Positions 35,978 to 45,535 of a stretch of 64,000 bases of DNA are shown here, one piece after another. Numbering within the stretch: position 1 is the stretch's first letter; the number at the start of each line of letters is the position of its first letter. Source of the DNA: Flammeovirgaceae bacterium UBA2366 (lineage in GTDB: Bacteria; Bacteroidota; Bacteroidia; Cytophagales; Cyclobacteriaceae); assembly GCA_002344065.1 (NCBI GenBank), contig DDTK01000013.1, positions 106,813 to 170,812 of the forward strand, in the 5' to 3' direction. The position numbers and the translations under genes are program-made. The notes beneath the pieces were generated by a model. It did not search any database, was not told where the DNA came from, and was given only the letters and a program-made list of their open reading frames with translations.

Positions 35978-37912
35978 TTAATTTTTCTTAAGTACAATTT
36001 GTTCAGCCTGTTTTGCCACAACTTGTGCATAGAATTCCCGAAGATTCGGATATTCATCCTGCACAAACAGCGTCCGGTTAATTTGAAAACTGCTTGTTAT
36101 ATTAATTGTATTTCCCATAACATTAACGTTATAGAGGTAGCGTGCAGTGTTGTTCGGTAAAGCCATGACCTTGCTCTTTGGCAACTCATCAATAACGTAT
36201 CCATCGGGGACAATTATTTTACACATATACGTTTTGTCCTGAAGACTACCGTAATCTACAGGATACTGCCTTTTTTCAAGTTTAAAGGGATTCTCTAACA
36301 GTTGGGATTCTATAAAGGGATTTATATAAAAGTTGTTTCCACCGGAAGATACGTGGTCGCTGAGTGAAATAGTGTGGCTCTCTACAACTGCTTTATCGAT
36401 AGCCTCAATGTTTTCAAAGGAAGTATTTTCTATTAACCAGTTTTTATTTTTTGATTTGACATAATCCTCCTTTCCTTTGGATTGTAACGTTTTGCGCAAG
36501 GAAAGCGCATCATAACCTTCTTTTTGGTAAGTAATTTTACCATTCAGATCCCCAGTCTGACTGACCGCAAGCTCAGCAGTGACAGTACTCCTGGCTTTAA
36601 TTTTCGGACTTAAACTGATCCAGCCCCGGTTTTTCTTCGAAACAATAAACCCTTCTCCGTTAAGGCATCGTTCCGGAAGAACATCTATAGGGATAAATTT
36701 CTCAGTAGCATCAAGCAAAATAAACCGGTCTTCCACCATAACCCGGCATACGACATAGTTGAACTGTTTCGACATTGGATACTGCTTGCGAATAAAACCG
36801 TGATCCCTGGTACTAAGCAAAATCATATCGACATCAAACCCTGCCCGGGTGAGCATAGATGCCAGTGCAATGTTAATGTCACCAACCGTTCCTTTCTTTT
36901 TTTCAAATACAGTTTTTGGATTATCTGCCAGGTAATCCTTCACCCCATCCCACTCAATTGAATTTTTAACATAGTTATGTATTGCTTCAATTTTTTCTAA
37001 GTCCTGCTCCTTTCCGGCAATAATTTCGTCAGTTTGTTTTTTAAGGAAACCAGAGCTAGAGATCACTCTCCCGAAGGATTCACTTTCAAGTAATTTTTCG
37101 GCTAGCTTTTCCCAAGATCCCATTATTTCCTGTGAAGGTTGTCCGGTAAAATTTATATAGGCCAGCGCAAAATTGATTTTAGAAACATAATCCTGCTCAC
37201 TGGTCATAAAGGGTTCTTCTTTGAAAGCAGGAATATCTTGTAAGATCCAATGGTGTTCTTTCTCAGCGTAATCAGGTTTCTGTTGGTTCTTGGTTGTGTA
37301 GGAGGTAATATTCAGGTACCCTTGCATGTAGCGCTCCATTACGAAGAAGTCAGGAATGATGGCTATGTATTCACTATGGCGGGATGGAATACTGTACTGA
37401 AACTGCCAATTCGGAAAATTAGCCAGGAAATCTGAGCTAAGGGTATAGGAGTATTCGATAACAGATCCCTCTTTAACATTTGGGAAAGTAAATTTTTGCA
37501 GGTTTATGTTACGGTTAAATTTCTCCCTAAAGATTCCATCTTTCGAAACCTTTGTTTCTACTACTTTACCATTCTCAAGGTTGTAGGTACTTGCTTTAAA
37601 ATTAACAATCCGCTCCTCATTCGAGCCCGATTTGTAAAGTTGTATGGCGGCATCAGCCCAGCTAAGACCTTCCTTTTTAAGAATCTTGATCCGAACATGA
37701 CGCTCAAAAGTTAGCTTGGCAGTGACGCTATTAACACTTACATACGCTTTTCCATAGTCAGCAAGGATCAAGGCAACAGCAGATGAATCTTTATCGTAGA
37801 TCATCAACTGTAAATCTTCCATGGGAATATCACCAAACTTAAAGGGTGATTTTTGACAAAAAACAGTAATAAAACAGAAGCATATGGCCACTGTTAAAAC
37901 AGACTTTTTCAT
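35978..37912 (-). CDS. DUF3857/transglutaminase-like protein, active site lost
   Basis: 644 residues, signal peptide ending VFCQ, the same architecture as the following gene. In the transglutaminase core the Cys after GD is replaced by Ile (TVGDINIALASM, codon at 36875-36877) and the His by Tyr (QFNYVV, codon at 36755-36757), while the Asp is kept (LLDATEKF). It is therefore probably not a catalyst but a structural or binding partner of its intact paralogue. The two genes form an operon. Confidence 0.85.
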   Translation of the reverse strand: MKKSVLTVAICFCFITVFCQKSPFKFGDIPMEDLQLMIYDKDSSAVALILADYGKAYVSVNSVTAKLTFERHVRIKILKKEGLSWADAAIQLYKSGSNEERIVNFKASTYNLENGKVVETKVSKDGIFREKFNRNINLQKFTFPNVKEGSVIEYSYTLSSDFLANFPNWQFQYSIPSRHSEYIAIIPDFFVMERYMQGYLNITSYTTKNQQKPDYAEKEHHWILQDIPAFKEEPFMTSEQDYVSKINFALAYINFTGQPSQEIMGSWEKLAEKLLESESFGRVISSSGFLKKQTDEIIAGKEQDLEKIEAIHNYVKNSIEWDGVKDYLADNPKTVFEKKKGTVGDINIALASMLTRAGFDVDMILLSTRDHGFIRKQYPMSKQFNYVVCRVMVEDRFILLDATEKFIPIDVLPERCLNGEGFIVSKKNRGWISLSPKIKARSTVTAELAVSQTGDLNGKITYQKEGYDALSLRKTLQSKGKEDYVKSKNKNWLIENTSFENIEAIDKAVVESHTISLSDHVSSGGNNFYINPFIESQLLENPFKLEKRQYPVDYGSLQDKTYMCKIIVPDGYVIDELPKSKVMALPNNTARYLYNVNVMGNTINITSSFQINRTLFVQDEYPNLREFYAQVVAKQAEQIVLKKN

Positions 37913-38026
37913 TGGGACAGTAGGTTTAGTTAGGGGACTTTAATTTGAATAAAATAAAGCAAAAAAGAAATAGGGGCAGGACCCAATGTGACTTTTACTG
38001 TATTTTAGCGAATAATTATCTGTTTT

Positions 38027-39403
38027 GTGGCCAAAACTAAATCCCTTTTTTTCTGCCAAAACTGTGGCCATGAATCCCCCAAATGGATGGGCAAATGTCC
38101 ATCATGCAACCAGTGGAACACATTTGCCGAGGAGATTGTAAAAAAGGAATCAACTGCCCGCCACGATTGGAATGGGGATGATGACCGCAAAAGAACCAAC
38201 AAACCACGAACACTGAATGAAGTAGAATCGGGTAAAGAAGTGCGCATTTCTACACCCGATCAGGAATTGAATCGTGTGCTGGGTGGAGGCATTGTACCGG
38301 GCTCACTGATTCTGATTGGCGGTGAACCAGGTATAGGCAAGTCGACCTTAATGCTACAGTTGGCGCTCTCGCTTAAGCACCTTAAAGTGTTGTATGTATC
38401 GGGGGAAGAAAGTGAACAACAAATAAAAATGCGGGCCGATCGCTTGTCTGCATCAAAGAATGATGCCTGCTACATCTTCACGGAGACAAACACGCAGAAT
38501 ATCTTTCAAGGCATTAAGCAACTTCAACCCGAGCTGGTCATCATCGACTCCATACAAACACTGCACTCAGAACTACTTGACTCAACGGCCGGCAGTATCG
38601 GCCAGGTGCGGCAATGTGCAGGTGAATTGATGAAGTTTGCCAAGGAAACGAATACCCCGGTTTTTTTGGTAGGCCACATTACCAAAGACGGCATGCTGGC
38701 AGGGCCAAAAGTGCTTGAGCATATGGTGGATACGGTTTTGCAATTTGAGGGGGATCGTCATCTTGCCTATCGCATTTTACGCACCACAAAAAATCGTTTT
38801 GGCTCAACTTCTGAAATCGGAATATATGAAATGCTTGGTGATGGTTTGCGTGAAGTCTCCAATCCATCCGAAATCTTAATCTCGCAAAAGGATGGGCCCT
38901 TGAGTGGTGCCACCATTGGTGCTACCATTGAAGGGAACAGGCCACTGCTGATTGAAATACAGTCGTTGGTCAGTCCGGCCTCGTATGGTACGCCCCAGCG
39001 AACCCCAACAGGCTTTGATCAGAAGCGATTAAACATGTTACTGGCTGTGCTGGAAAAACGTTGCGGCTTTCGTATGGGCCAGCACGATGTGTTTGTAAAC
39101 ATGGCTGGCGGCATTCGTGTGGAAGATCCGGCTATTGATCTGGCCGTGTGTGTTTCGGTTATTTCTTCGCTGGAAGAATTACCGGTATCGGAAAAGGTAT
39201 GCTTTGCTGCAGAAGTAGGCTTGGGAGGAGAGTTGCGCGCTGTAAACCGAATTGAGCAGCGCATATCCGAAGCAGAAAAACTCGGCTTTACGGAAATCTA
39301 TGTTTCAAAATTCAGCCAGAAAGCGCTGGATACCCGAAAGGTAAAGATAACGGTAAAATCGTTTGGCAAGTTAACCGAAGTATTTCAGGATTTATTTGGC
39401 TGA
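38027..39403 (+). CDS. radA: DNA repair protein RadA (Sms)
   Basis: 458 residues from GTG at 38027. N-terminal zinc finger C10-C13-C24-C27 (CQNCG...CPSC), RecA-like core with Walker A GGEPGIGKST and the KNRFG motif (TKNRFGST), and a C-terminal Lon-like domain. RadA drives branch migration in recombination and repair. The start is GTG because the next ATG would remove the zinc finger. Confidence 0.96.
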   Translation: MAKTKSLFFCQNCGHESPKWMGKCPSCNQWNTFAEEIVKKESTARHDWNGDDDRKRTNKPRTLNEVESGKEVRISTPDQELNRVLGGGIVPGSLILIGGEPGIGKSTLMLQLALSLKHLKVLYVSGEESEQQIKMRADRLSASKNDACYIFTETNTQNIFQGIKQLQPELVIIDSIQTLHSELLDSTAGSIGQVRQCAGELMKFAKETNTPVFLVGHITKDGMLAGPKVLEHMVDTVLQFEGDRHLAYRILRTTKNRFGSTSEIGIYEMLGDGLREVSNPSEILISQKDGPLSGATIGATIEGNRPLLIEIQSLVSPASYGTPQRTPTGFDQKRLNMLLAVLEKRCGFRMGQHDVFVNMAGGIRVEDPAIDLAVCVSVISSLEELPVSEKVCFAAEVGLGGELRAVNRIEQRISEAEKLGFTEIYVSKFSQKALDTRKVKITVKSFGKLTEVFQDLFG

Positions 39404-39440
39404 TCGTGGCCATCGTGTAATCTTTGCACGCAATTGATTT

Positions 39441-40049
39441 ATGGAAACATTTTTTACAGAAACCGTTGGCTTGCCTGAAAACCTTTTCAGCTATTTCATT
39501 TTGCCGCTGCTTATTTTTTTGGCGCGCATCATGGATGTTTCCATCAATACCATCCGCATTATTTATGTATTGGGCGGACGAAGGTTAACAGCAACAACGC
39601 TTGGCTTTTTTGAATCATTTATCTGGCTCATGGCCATACGGCAGATTTTTGAGCACCTGGATAATTGGGTGTGTTACGTGGCGTATCCCGGTGGTTTTGC
39701 CATGGGCATTTTAGTGGGTATGATGATCGAAGAACGAATTGCTTATGGAAAAGTAATTGTGCGGATTATTACACGGAAAGATGTGGATGAACTCATATCA
39801 TTCCTCACTCAAAACCAATTTCGGTACACCCGTGTAAATTCAGAGGGACTTGATGGCCCGGAGAGCCTCGTGTTTACGGTTTTGCCCCGCGAAAACCTGG
39901 AAGAATTGCTCTCCAAAATGAAAGATATACTCCCAACGGCTTTTTACACGGTAGAAAAAGTAAACCGTGCTTCGGAGAGTGGTGCGGTGGTACAAGAAAG
40001 CACCCGTTGGAGTATTGCCGGTTGGTTAAAAGGTGGACGAAGGGATTAG
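39441..40049 (+). CDS. UPF0316 membrane protein (DUF5698/DUF2179)
   Basis: 202 residues with three N-terminal transmembrane helices (about 18-36, 45-62, 75-92) containing the family sequence ARIMDVSINTIRIIYVLGGRR, then a soluble DUF2179 domain (about 100-175). The family function is unknown. It follows radA by 37 bases and overlaps the convergent T9SS cargo gene by 4 bases. Confidence 0.87.
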   Translation: METFFTETVGLPENLFSYFILPLLIFLARIMDVSINTIRIIYVLGGRRLTATTLGFFESFIWLMAIRQIFEHLDNWVCYVAYPGGFAMGILVGMMIEERIAYGKVIVRIITRKDVDELISFLTQNQFRYTRVNSEGLDGPESLVFTVLPRENLEELLSKMKDILPTAFYTVEKVNRASESGAVVQESTRWSIAGWLKGGRRD

Positions 40050-41416
40050 TGCTTGATAATTTTTAGTGTTCTTCGTGCCCTACCAGTACGGAGTTCAATG
40101 ATGTAAAGTCCAGCGGGCAGTTCGCGTACATCCACCACACAGGATTCGTTCATGAATTTTTTCAGCATCATTTTCCCCGAAAAATCAAGGAGTGTGAGTT
40201 GGGCAGGTTGCTGATGGGGCAATTGGACTTTTAAGAAATCAGTTACGGGATTGGGCGTAACGGTAATACCGGCTAACGTATCTTCTGTTCGGGTAATAAT
40301 TTCAGGAAAGAGATCGCGCGTGTAGAGCATGTAAACAATATCGGAAGCATACATAAGATTATTTTCAATTCTATGTGTTCCACGTACGGTTATTATATAA
40401 GGGTTGTCGCGTATGATAGTTGAGCTAGAAGTAAGCGTAAGTACCCCAACTTTTATATGGGCTCCTGCAGAATCATAGGTTGTGAACGAAAACGCATCAG
40501 GGTTTTCTGAAAGTGTAGAGAAGGCATTTAATGTGGTGTTTTCTGATGGGTTGGGCTCATAGAATACTTTGATTGTTTTATTGCTTCCTTCCGATAAGTA
40601 AATTCTGTTATTTTCATCCAAACTTGAATTGTCGGAGATTATGCCTTGAGGCTCATTGTCCACAAGAATTATTTGAAAGTCCCGCAGCATCGTACAGAGC
40701 CGGTATAAATTACCATCAATATATTTTGAGAGATGGATTTTAACAGCAAAAAGGTATTCGCCAGCATAATAACCATCAAGATACTTGGTGTCCCATGTTA
40801 TTAAGCCATTGTGAGGGTTTACCTTGAAATTTTCAGGAAGGCGATAACGATGATCATAAATACCTGATGGCGAGCTCAACTCATAAGAAATGACAAAATC
40901 TTCAGAACTAAAAGCACCGATAGAAAGCGATAGGTTACTTCCAAGTTTCGCAATAAAAAAGGGATCAACTAAAAAATCTGGAGTATCATATTTTCCAAGA
41001 AATGGGTCCAAGCTTATTGAAGTTTCGATGGAGAAAAAAGTTGTGCTGGAGTTATCGACATTAATAATTCCTGCATTTCTGCCTGTTTCATTATATGAGA
41101 TATTATAACGTCCTGGACCAGGGTAAAAGTGATCAATTGAAAACGTAGCCATACCAACGCTTGATCCTAAGTCAGGCCTAATTACAACTGAACCCTCGGG
41201 AATCAGGACAGGGGTGCTACTATCACCGAAATTAAGAAGACCATTTCCAAAAGCTACTGGCGATCCTGCATTAACAAATATAGTCAGCGTTATTCTACAA
41301 TTAAGATTTGTATTACTCAGCCGCTTTACTGAAATGTATCCACAACGCAGGTGTGTTGCACTTGAAGTGTAGATTAACATTGTGGAAAAAAGAAGAAGCG
41401 TGAGTATCTTTTTCAT
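40046..41416 (-). CDS. Secreted protein with type IX secretion sorting domain
   Basis: 456 residues. Signal peptide ends at about residue 20 (TSSA), followed by THLRCGYISVKRLS, a start seen in secreted Cytophagales proteins. Beta-rich repeats follow. The last 75 residues are a T9SS type A C-terminal domain: ITVTPNPVTDFLKVQLP, LLDFSGKMMLKK, ELPAGLYIIELRTG and a KIIKH end. The signal directs export and attachment through T9SS. The function of the mature part is unknown. The start overlaps the following PLP-enzyme stop by 4 bases. Confidence 0.87.
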   Translation of the reverse strand: MKKILTLLLFSTMLIYTSSATHLRCGYISVKRLSNTNLNCRITLTIFVNAGSPVAFGNGLLNFGDSSTPVLIPEGSVVIRPDLGSSVGMATFSIDHFYPGPGRYNISYNETGRNAGIINVDNSSTTFFSIETSISLDPFLGKYDTPDFLVDPFFIAKLGSNLSLSIGAFSSEDFVISYELSSPSGIYDHRYRLPENFKVNPHNGLITWDTKYLDGYYAGEYLFAVKIHLSKYIDGNLYRLCTMLRDFQIILVDNEPQGIISDNSSLDENNRIYLSEGSNKTIKVFYEPNPSENTTLNAFSTLSENPDAFSFTTYDSAGAHIKVGVLTLTSSSTIIRDNPYIITVRGTHRIENNLMYASDIVYMLYTRDLFPEIITRTEDTLAGITVTPNPVTDFLKVQLPHQQPAQLTLLDFSGKMMLKKFMNESCVVDVRELPAGLYIIELRTGRARRTLKIIKH

Positions 41417-42285
41417 GGTCTGTTAATTTGAAGGCCTCCGGAATGCACCATTAAAATTGTTGCCCCTCTTCTAAAATAGCCCTTCTCAATCAAATCGTAA
41501 ACTCCGGCAACAAGTTTCCCAGTATAAACGCTGTCTAAGGGCAAATTATTTTTTGTCAGACGATCTTTTATGAATTCAAGTAAAGCAGCTGTTGTTTTTC
41601 CATATCCACCAAAGTGATAATCCGTCACCAGGCTCCAGTTTTTTGCTTCTTTTCCAATTAACTTCTCCACTTCATCTTTCAAAAATTCTCCCCCTTTTAG
41701 AACAGAAAATCCCAGAATCTCTGTTGAAGAACCAATACCATTTATCAACCCGGCCAACGTCCCTCCCGTTCCCACGGCACAGCACAAATAATCAAACTCA
41801 TCGCCCAGTGTTTGTGCGAATTCCTCAACACCCTTTACAGCTAACGCATTGGTGCCGCCTTCAGGTATTAAATAGAAATCCTCAAACTCCATATGAAGGC
41901 TTTCAATAAAATCCGGATTTGTTTTTTGCCGATATGCTTCTCGTGTTATGTACTTCAATTTCATTCCACGACTTTTCGCGAATGTTAAAGTTGGGTTGAG
42001 TGGATGGGCTTCTTCACCGCGGATAATACCAATGCTTTCATAGCCCAACTCATGTGCCGCGGCTGCGGTGGAAAAAATGTGATTGGAATAAGCGCCACCA
42101 AAGGTAAGCAACGTTTTGTATCCCAGCTTTTTTGCTTCTTCGAGATTGTACTTCAGTTTCCACCATTTGTTTCCAGACACGGTCGGATGATTTAAATCCT
42201 CACGTTTCACCAATACCCGCAAACCTGCCTTGTCAAATAGCAGATCATGAATTTCTTGAATTGGGGTTTGTGTATATTCTAACAA
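41413..42285 (-). CDS. PLP-dependent ACC deaminase / D-cysteine desulfhydrase-like enzyme
   Basis: About 290 residues from the TTG at 42285. Tryptophan-synthase-beta fold with the PLP lysine in VSGNKWWKLKYNL, the GGAYSNHI loop and a GTGGTLAGL phosphate-binding segment. Members cleave D-cysteine or ACC, or have other beta-elimination activity. The ATG-initiated frame at 42378 adds 31 residues that do not belong to the family and overlaps the divergent gene region; I regard TTG as likelier but am not sure. Its stop overlaps the start of the T9SS cargo gene. Confidence 0.8.
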   Translation of the reverse strand: MLEYTQTPIQEIHDLLFDKAGLRVLVKREDLNHPTVSGNKWWKLKYNLEEAKKLGYKTLLTFGGAYSNHIFSTAAAAHELGYESIGIIRGEEAHPLNPTLTFAKSRGMKLKYITREAYRQKTNPDFIESLHMEFEDFYLIPEGGTNALAVKGVEEFAQTLGDEFDYLCCAVGTGGTLAGLINGIGSSTEILGFSVLKGGEFLKDEVEKLIGKEAKNWSLVTDYHFGGYGKTTAALLEFIKDRLTKNNLPLDSVYTGKLVAGVYDLIEKGYFRRGATILMVHSGGLQINRP

Positions 42286-42415
42286 TGCTTTGAATATTAT
42301 GCCTTGCGTTTCCTTCCAGGGGTTAAGGGTGAGGTTTTTCCTGACACCTTCTGTCATGCAAGTTAAAAATGTTTTCAAAGCGTTGGCGCAAGAGGTAATT
42401 TTAGAACTTGTTACT

Positions 42416-43465
42416 ATGGATGATTATATAAAAGGCCGCGGTTCACAGTTAAAAACACAAAATCGGTTTTTAAAAACCAGTTATGTTACCGATCACATTG
42501 AAGGTCTTGATGAAGCTTTACTGTCTGCACCTAATACTCAGGTTTTTTACGAACAGGCAAAAAAAATCGTAAACAAAGTTACCAGTCCGGATTTGGGTAT
42601 GATGTATTCGCTTAATCCTTACCAGGGCTGTGAACACGGCTGTATTTATTGTTACGCCCGCAACACGCATGAGTACTATGGATTCAGTGCCGGTTTGGAT
42701 TTTGAAAGCAAAATCATGGTTAAGAAAAATGCTCCGCAGTTGCTTGAAAAATTTATCCTTCATCCGGATTGGCAACCTGTTCCCATAAGTGTTTCGGGAA
42801 ATACAGACTGCTACCAACCCCTGGAACGGAAACTTGAAATTACACGAGGACTACTTAAAATATTCGCTCAGTATCGTCACCCGTTAGGGATGATTACTAA
42901 AAACAGTTTGATTTTGCGCGACCTTGATTTGTTGAGTGATCTGGCCAAAGACAACCTCGTGCATGTTTATATCTCCATCACCACGCTTAATGAAGACCTT
43001 CGAAGAATGATGGAACCCCGGACAGCCAGTGCCCTGAAAAGATTAAAAACAGTTGAGGAACTGTCGAAAGCAGGTGTGCCTGTAGGCATTATGAATGCTC
43101 CGATTATACCGGGTTTAAACCATCATGAAATTCCGATGATCATGAAAGCGGCCGCTGATCATGGCGCAAAGGCTGCGGGTATGACAATCGTTCGGTTAAA
43201 CGGAGCCATCGGGCAACTTTTTGAAGACTGGCTGCAAAAAAATTTTCCTGACCGGTATGATAAGGTGTGGAACCAGGTCAAATCCATGCATGGCGGAAAT
43301 GTAAACGATTCTCAATTCGGAAGAAGAATGACCGGTGAAGGAAACTTTGCGGAATCAATCCATCAGTTGTTTCGTGCATCCAAAAAGAAATACCTGGCAG
43401 GGAGACACATGCCCGTCTATGATCTTTCAAAATTCAGAAAAGGCGGAAACCTGAGTTTATTTTGA
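42416..43465 (+). CDS. Radical SAM protein, SplB/PA0069 type
   Basis: 349 residues. The 4Fe-4S cluster motif CEHGCIYCYA (CxxxCxxC) is intact, followed by a TIM-barrel core with SVSGNTDCYQPLE and IITKNSLILRD-type segments. The family resembles the spore photoproduct lyase fold but lacks a known substrate. The ATG at 42416 (MDDYIKGRG) is preferred; the longer frame back to 42290 would overlap the divergent PLP gene. A near-consensus -7 element (TAATTTTA) is just upstream. Confidence 0.88.
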   Translation: MDDYIKGRGSQLKTQNRFLKTSYVTDHIEGLDEALLSAPNTQVFYEQAKKIVNKVTSPDLGMMYSLNPYQGCEHGCIYCYARNTHEYYGFSAGLDFESKIMVKKNAPQLLEKFILHPDWQPVPISVSGNTDCYQPLERKLEITRGLLKIFAQYRHPLGMITKNSLILRDLDLLSDLAKDNLVHVYISITTLNEDLRRMMEPRTASALKRLKTVEELSKAGVPVGIMNAPIIPGLNHHEIPMIMKAAADHGAKAAGMTIVRLNGAIGQLFEDWLQKNFPDRYDKVWNQVKSMHGGNVNDSQFGRRMTGEGNFAESIHQLFRASKKKYLAGRHMPVYDLSKFRKGGNLSLF

Positions 43466-43466
43466 G

Positions 43467-44699
43467 TTATAGTTCAATCTCAATCTGCCCTTTCAACAAG
43501 TCTTCAAATACTTCACGCTCACGTATAAGCTTTGCTTCATTATTAATCACCAACACTTCGGCCGGCCGCAAGCGCGAGTTGTAGTTGGATGCCATCGAAA
43601 AACCATAAGCCCCGGCATTTTTAATGGCCAGAATATCACCCTCATGAACTTCATTTAGTTTTCTTTCAGCACCAATTGTATCGGTCTCGCATATGTAACC
43701 AACAACGGTGTAAACTTTTTGCTCTCCTGTTGGATTGGAGATGTTGAGAATATGATGATAGGCATCGTACATCATGGGCCTTAATAAATGGTTTAGCCCG
43801 GTATTAACACCAACAAATGTGGTGGAGGGAGTAGATTTTACTAAGGTTGTCTTCGCCAACAAATGCCCGGCTTCACTCACAATGAATTTGCCGGGCTCCA
43901 GCCATAACTCAAGCTTTCGGCCGTACTGTTCACAAAACAACCGGAACGATTCGGTGAGTTTCAACCCTAAATCAAAAACATTGGTAACCCGGTCTCCTTC
44001 TTTGTAGGCGACTTTAAACCCACTGCCAAAGTCGATGAATTTCAAATCGGGGAAATCGCGTGCAACACTGAAGAAAATATCGGCCATTTTCAGAAACACA
44101 TCGGTTTCAGTTATGTCTGAGCCGGTGTGAATGTGCAGGCCTTGAATCTGAATATTGTACTGACTAACAACTTCCATAATTTGTGGAAGCTGGTAAACCG
44201 ATATTCCAAATTTGGAGTCACTATGCCCGGTAGATATTTTGATGTTCCCACCCGCCATAATGTGCGGGTTTAGCCGGATGGAGCAGGGATAAGAACTTCT
44301 ATACTGTACACCAAATTTTTTCAGAAAGGGTAAGTTATCAATGTTCACCACCAGCCCGAGCTTTACAGCTTCCTCAATTTCACTGAAGTCGGCACAGTTT
44401 GGTGAAAACATAATTTCCGATGGTAAAAATCCTGCCCTTAGTGTAAGGTGCGCTTCCTGAATTGAAACTACATCTGCCCCAGAGCCATTCTTTTTTAACA
44501 GTCGAAGGATGGCGAGGTTGGAGAGGGCCTTAACGGCATACTTGATTTTGACATCCGCATCTGCGAAAGCGGTTTTCAATGTTTTAAGTTGGTGTACTAT
44601 TTTTTCGGCATCATAGACATACACCGGGGTACCGAATTTTTCTGCCAGGTCTGTTGCTTTCAGGGTTTGTATATAATATGATCCGTCTCTAAGTTCCAT
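43467..44699 (-). CDS. lysA: Diaminopimelate decarboxylase
   Basis: 410 residues. PLP-dependent alanine-racemase-like fold that makes lysine from meso-diaminopimelate. PLP lysine in KYAVKALSN, HIHTGSD, a glycine-rich LKFIDFGSGFKV, EPGKFIVSEAGHL and the late GAYGFSMASNYNSR. CETDT occurs where many homologues have CESGD. It is convergent with the radical SAM gene (1 base apart) and is divergent from the next hydrolase. Confidence 0.95.
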   Translation of the reverse strand: MELRDGSYYIQTLKATDLAEKFGTPVYVYDAEKIVHQLKTLKTAFADADVKIKYAVKALSNLAILRLLKKNGSGADVVSIQEAHLTLRAGFLPSEIMFSPNCADFSEIEEAVKLGLVVNIDNLPFLKKFGVQYRSSYPCSIRLNPHIMAGGNIKISTGHSDSKFGISVYQLPQIMEVVSQYNIQIQGLHIHTGSDITETDVFLKMADIFFSVARDFPDLKFIDFGSGFKVAYKEGDRVTNVFDLGLKLTESFRLFCEQYGRKLELWLEPGKFIVSEAGHLLAKTTLVKSTPSTTFVGVNTGLNHLLRPMMYDAYHHILNISNPTGEQKVYTVVGYICETDTIGAERKLNEVHEGDILAIKNAGAYGFSMASNYNSRLRPAEVLVINNEAKLIREREVFEDLLKGQIEIEL

Positions 44700-44717
44700 T
44701 TAATGGTTATTTAAATT

Positions 44718-44725
44718 CAAATATA
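44718..44725 (-). promoter_or_regulatory. -7 promoter box for lysA
   Basis: Minus-strand TATATTTG, 18 bases before the lysA ATG. No clear -33 element. Confidence 0.45.
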
Positions 44726-44758
44726 CTTCCGTAATCCGGATCGTGGGGTTTGAATGCT

Positions 44759-44766
44759 TATTTTTG
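44759..44766 (+). promoter_or_regulatory. -7 promoter box at the alpha/beta hydrolase start (leaderless arrangement)
   Basis: TATTTTTG ends 4 bases before the ATG at 44771. Confidence 0.45.
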
Positions 44767-44770
44767 AAAC

Positions 44771-45535
44771 ATGAAGCTATTCTATCGCGAGTATGGAGCC
44801 GGGCAGCCGCTAATAATCCTGCATGGATTAATGGGCTCATCCGATAATTGGTTACCACAGGCTAAGTTGCTTTCTGAGCATTACCATGTTTGGGTTGTTG
44901 ACCAACGCAATCATGGCCAGTCGCCACACAGTGAGGTGTTTAATTATAGCGTATTGAGTGAGGATATTCTGGAGTTTATTCAGGAGCATCAACTTGAAAA
45001 TCCAATAATTCTGGGCCATTCCATGGGCGGCAAAGCGGCCATGAATTTTGCGCTGGCCCATCCTGATATGCTGGACAGATTAATCGTGGTTGACATTGCG
45101 CCCAAGACATACGAAGTCCGTCACGATTATATCGTGGAGGGATTGAAGGCCGTGCCCATAGACACTATTCAAACACGTCAGCAAGCCGATGAAGAACTTG
45201 CTAAGCATTTATCAAATGAGGCGGTTCGTCAGTTTCTTTTAAAGAACTTGATGCGCAAACCCGAAGGTGGTTTTGGTTGGCGTATTAATCTGCCGGTGAT
45301 TGATAAGAATATTGAAGCAATTGGCGGCAAATTGATTTTTGATGGGAGTTTTAAAAAGCGAACACTTTTTATTCGAGGAATAAAATCGGATTATATTCTG
45401 GATAGCGATCGGGAAATGATCAAGAACATTTTTCCAAACTCAACATTGGTAAGCCTGGATACAGGTCATTGGGTACAAGCTGAAAAGCCTGCTGAATTTG
45501 TACAAGTTGTTTTAAATTTTTTGAATGAAGAATAA
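44771..45535 (+). CDS. Alpha/beta-fold hydrolase (YbfF-like esterase)
   Basis: 254 residues. LHGLMGSSDNW (oxyanion), DQRNHGQSPH, nucleophile elbow GHSMGGKAAM and a late SLDTGHWVQAEKP (catalytic His). The layout is that of YbfF-type esterases and related acyl-ester hydrolases. It overlaps the following methyltransferase by 11 bases, suggesting translational coupling. The promoter box ends 4 bases before the ATG. Confidence 0.9.
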   Translation: MKLFYREYGAGQPLIILHGLMGSSDNWLPQAKLLSEHYHVWVVDQRNHGQSPHSEVFNYSVLSEDILEFIQEHQLENPIILGHSMGGKAAMNFALAHPDMLDRLIVVDIAPKTYEVRHDYIVEGLKAVPIDTIQTRQQADEELAKHLSNEAVRQFLLKNLMRKPEGGFGWRINLPVIDKNIEAIGGKLIFDGSFKKRTLFIRGIKSDYILDSDREMIKNIFPNSTLVSLDTGHWVQAEKPAEFVQVVLNFLNEE

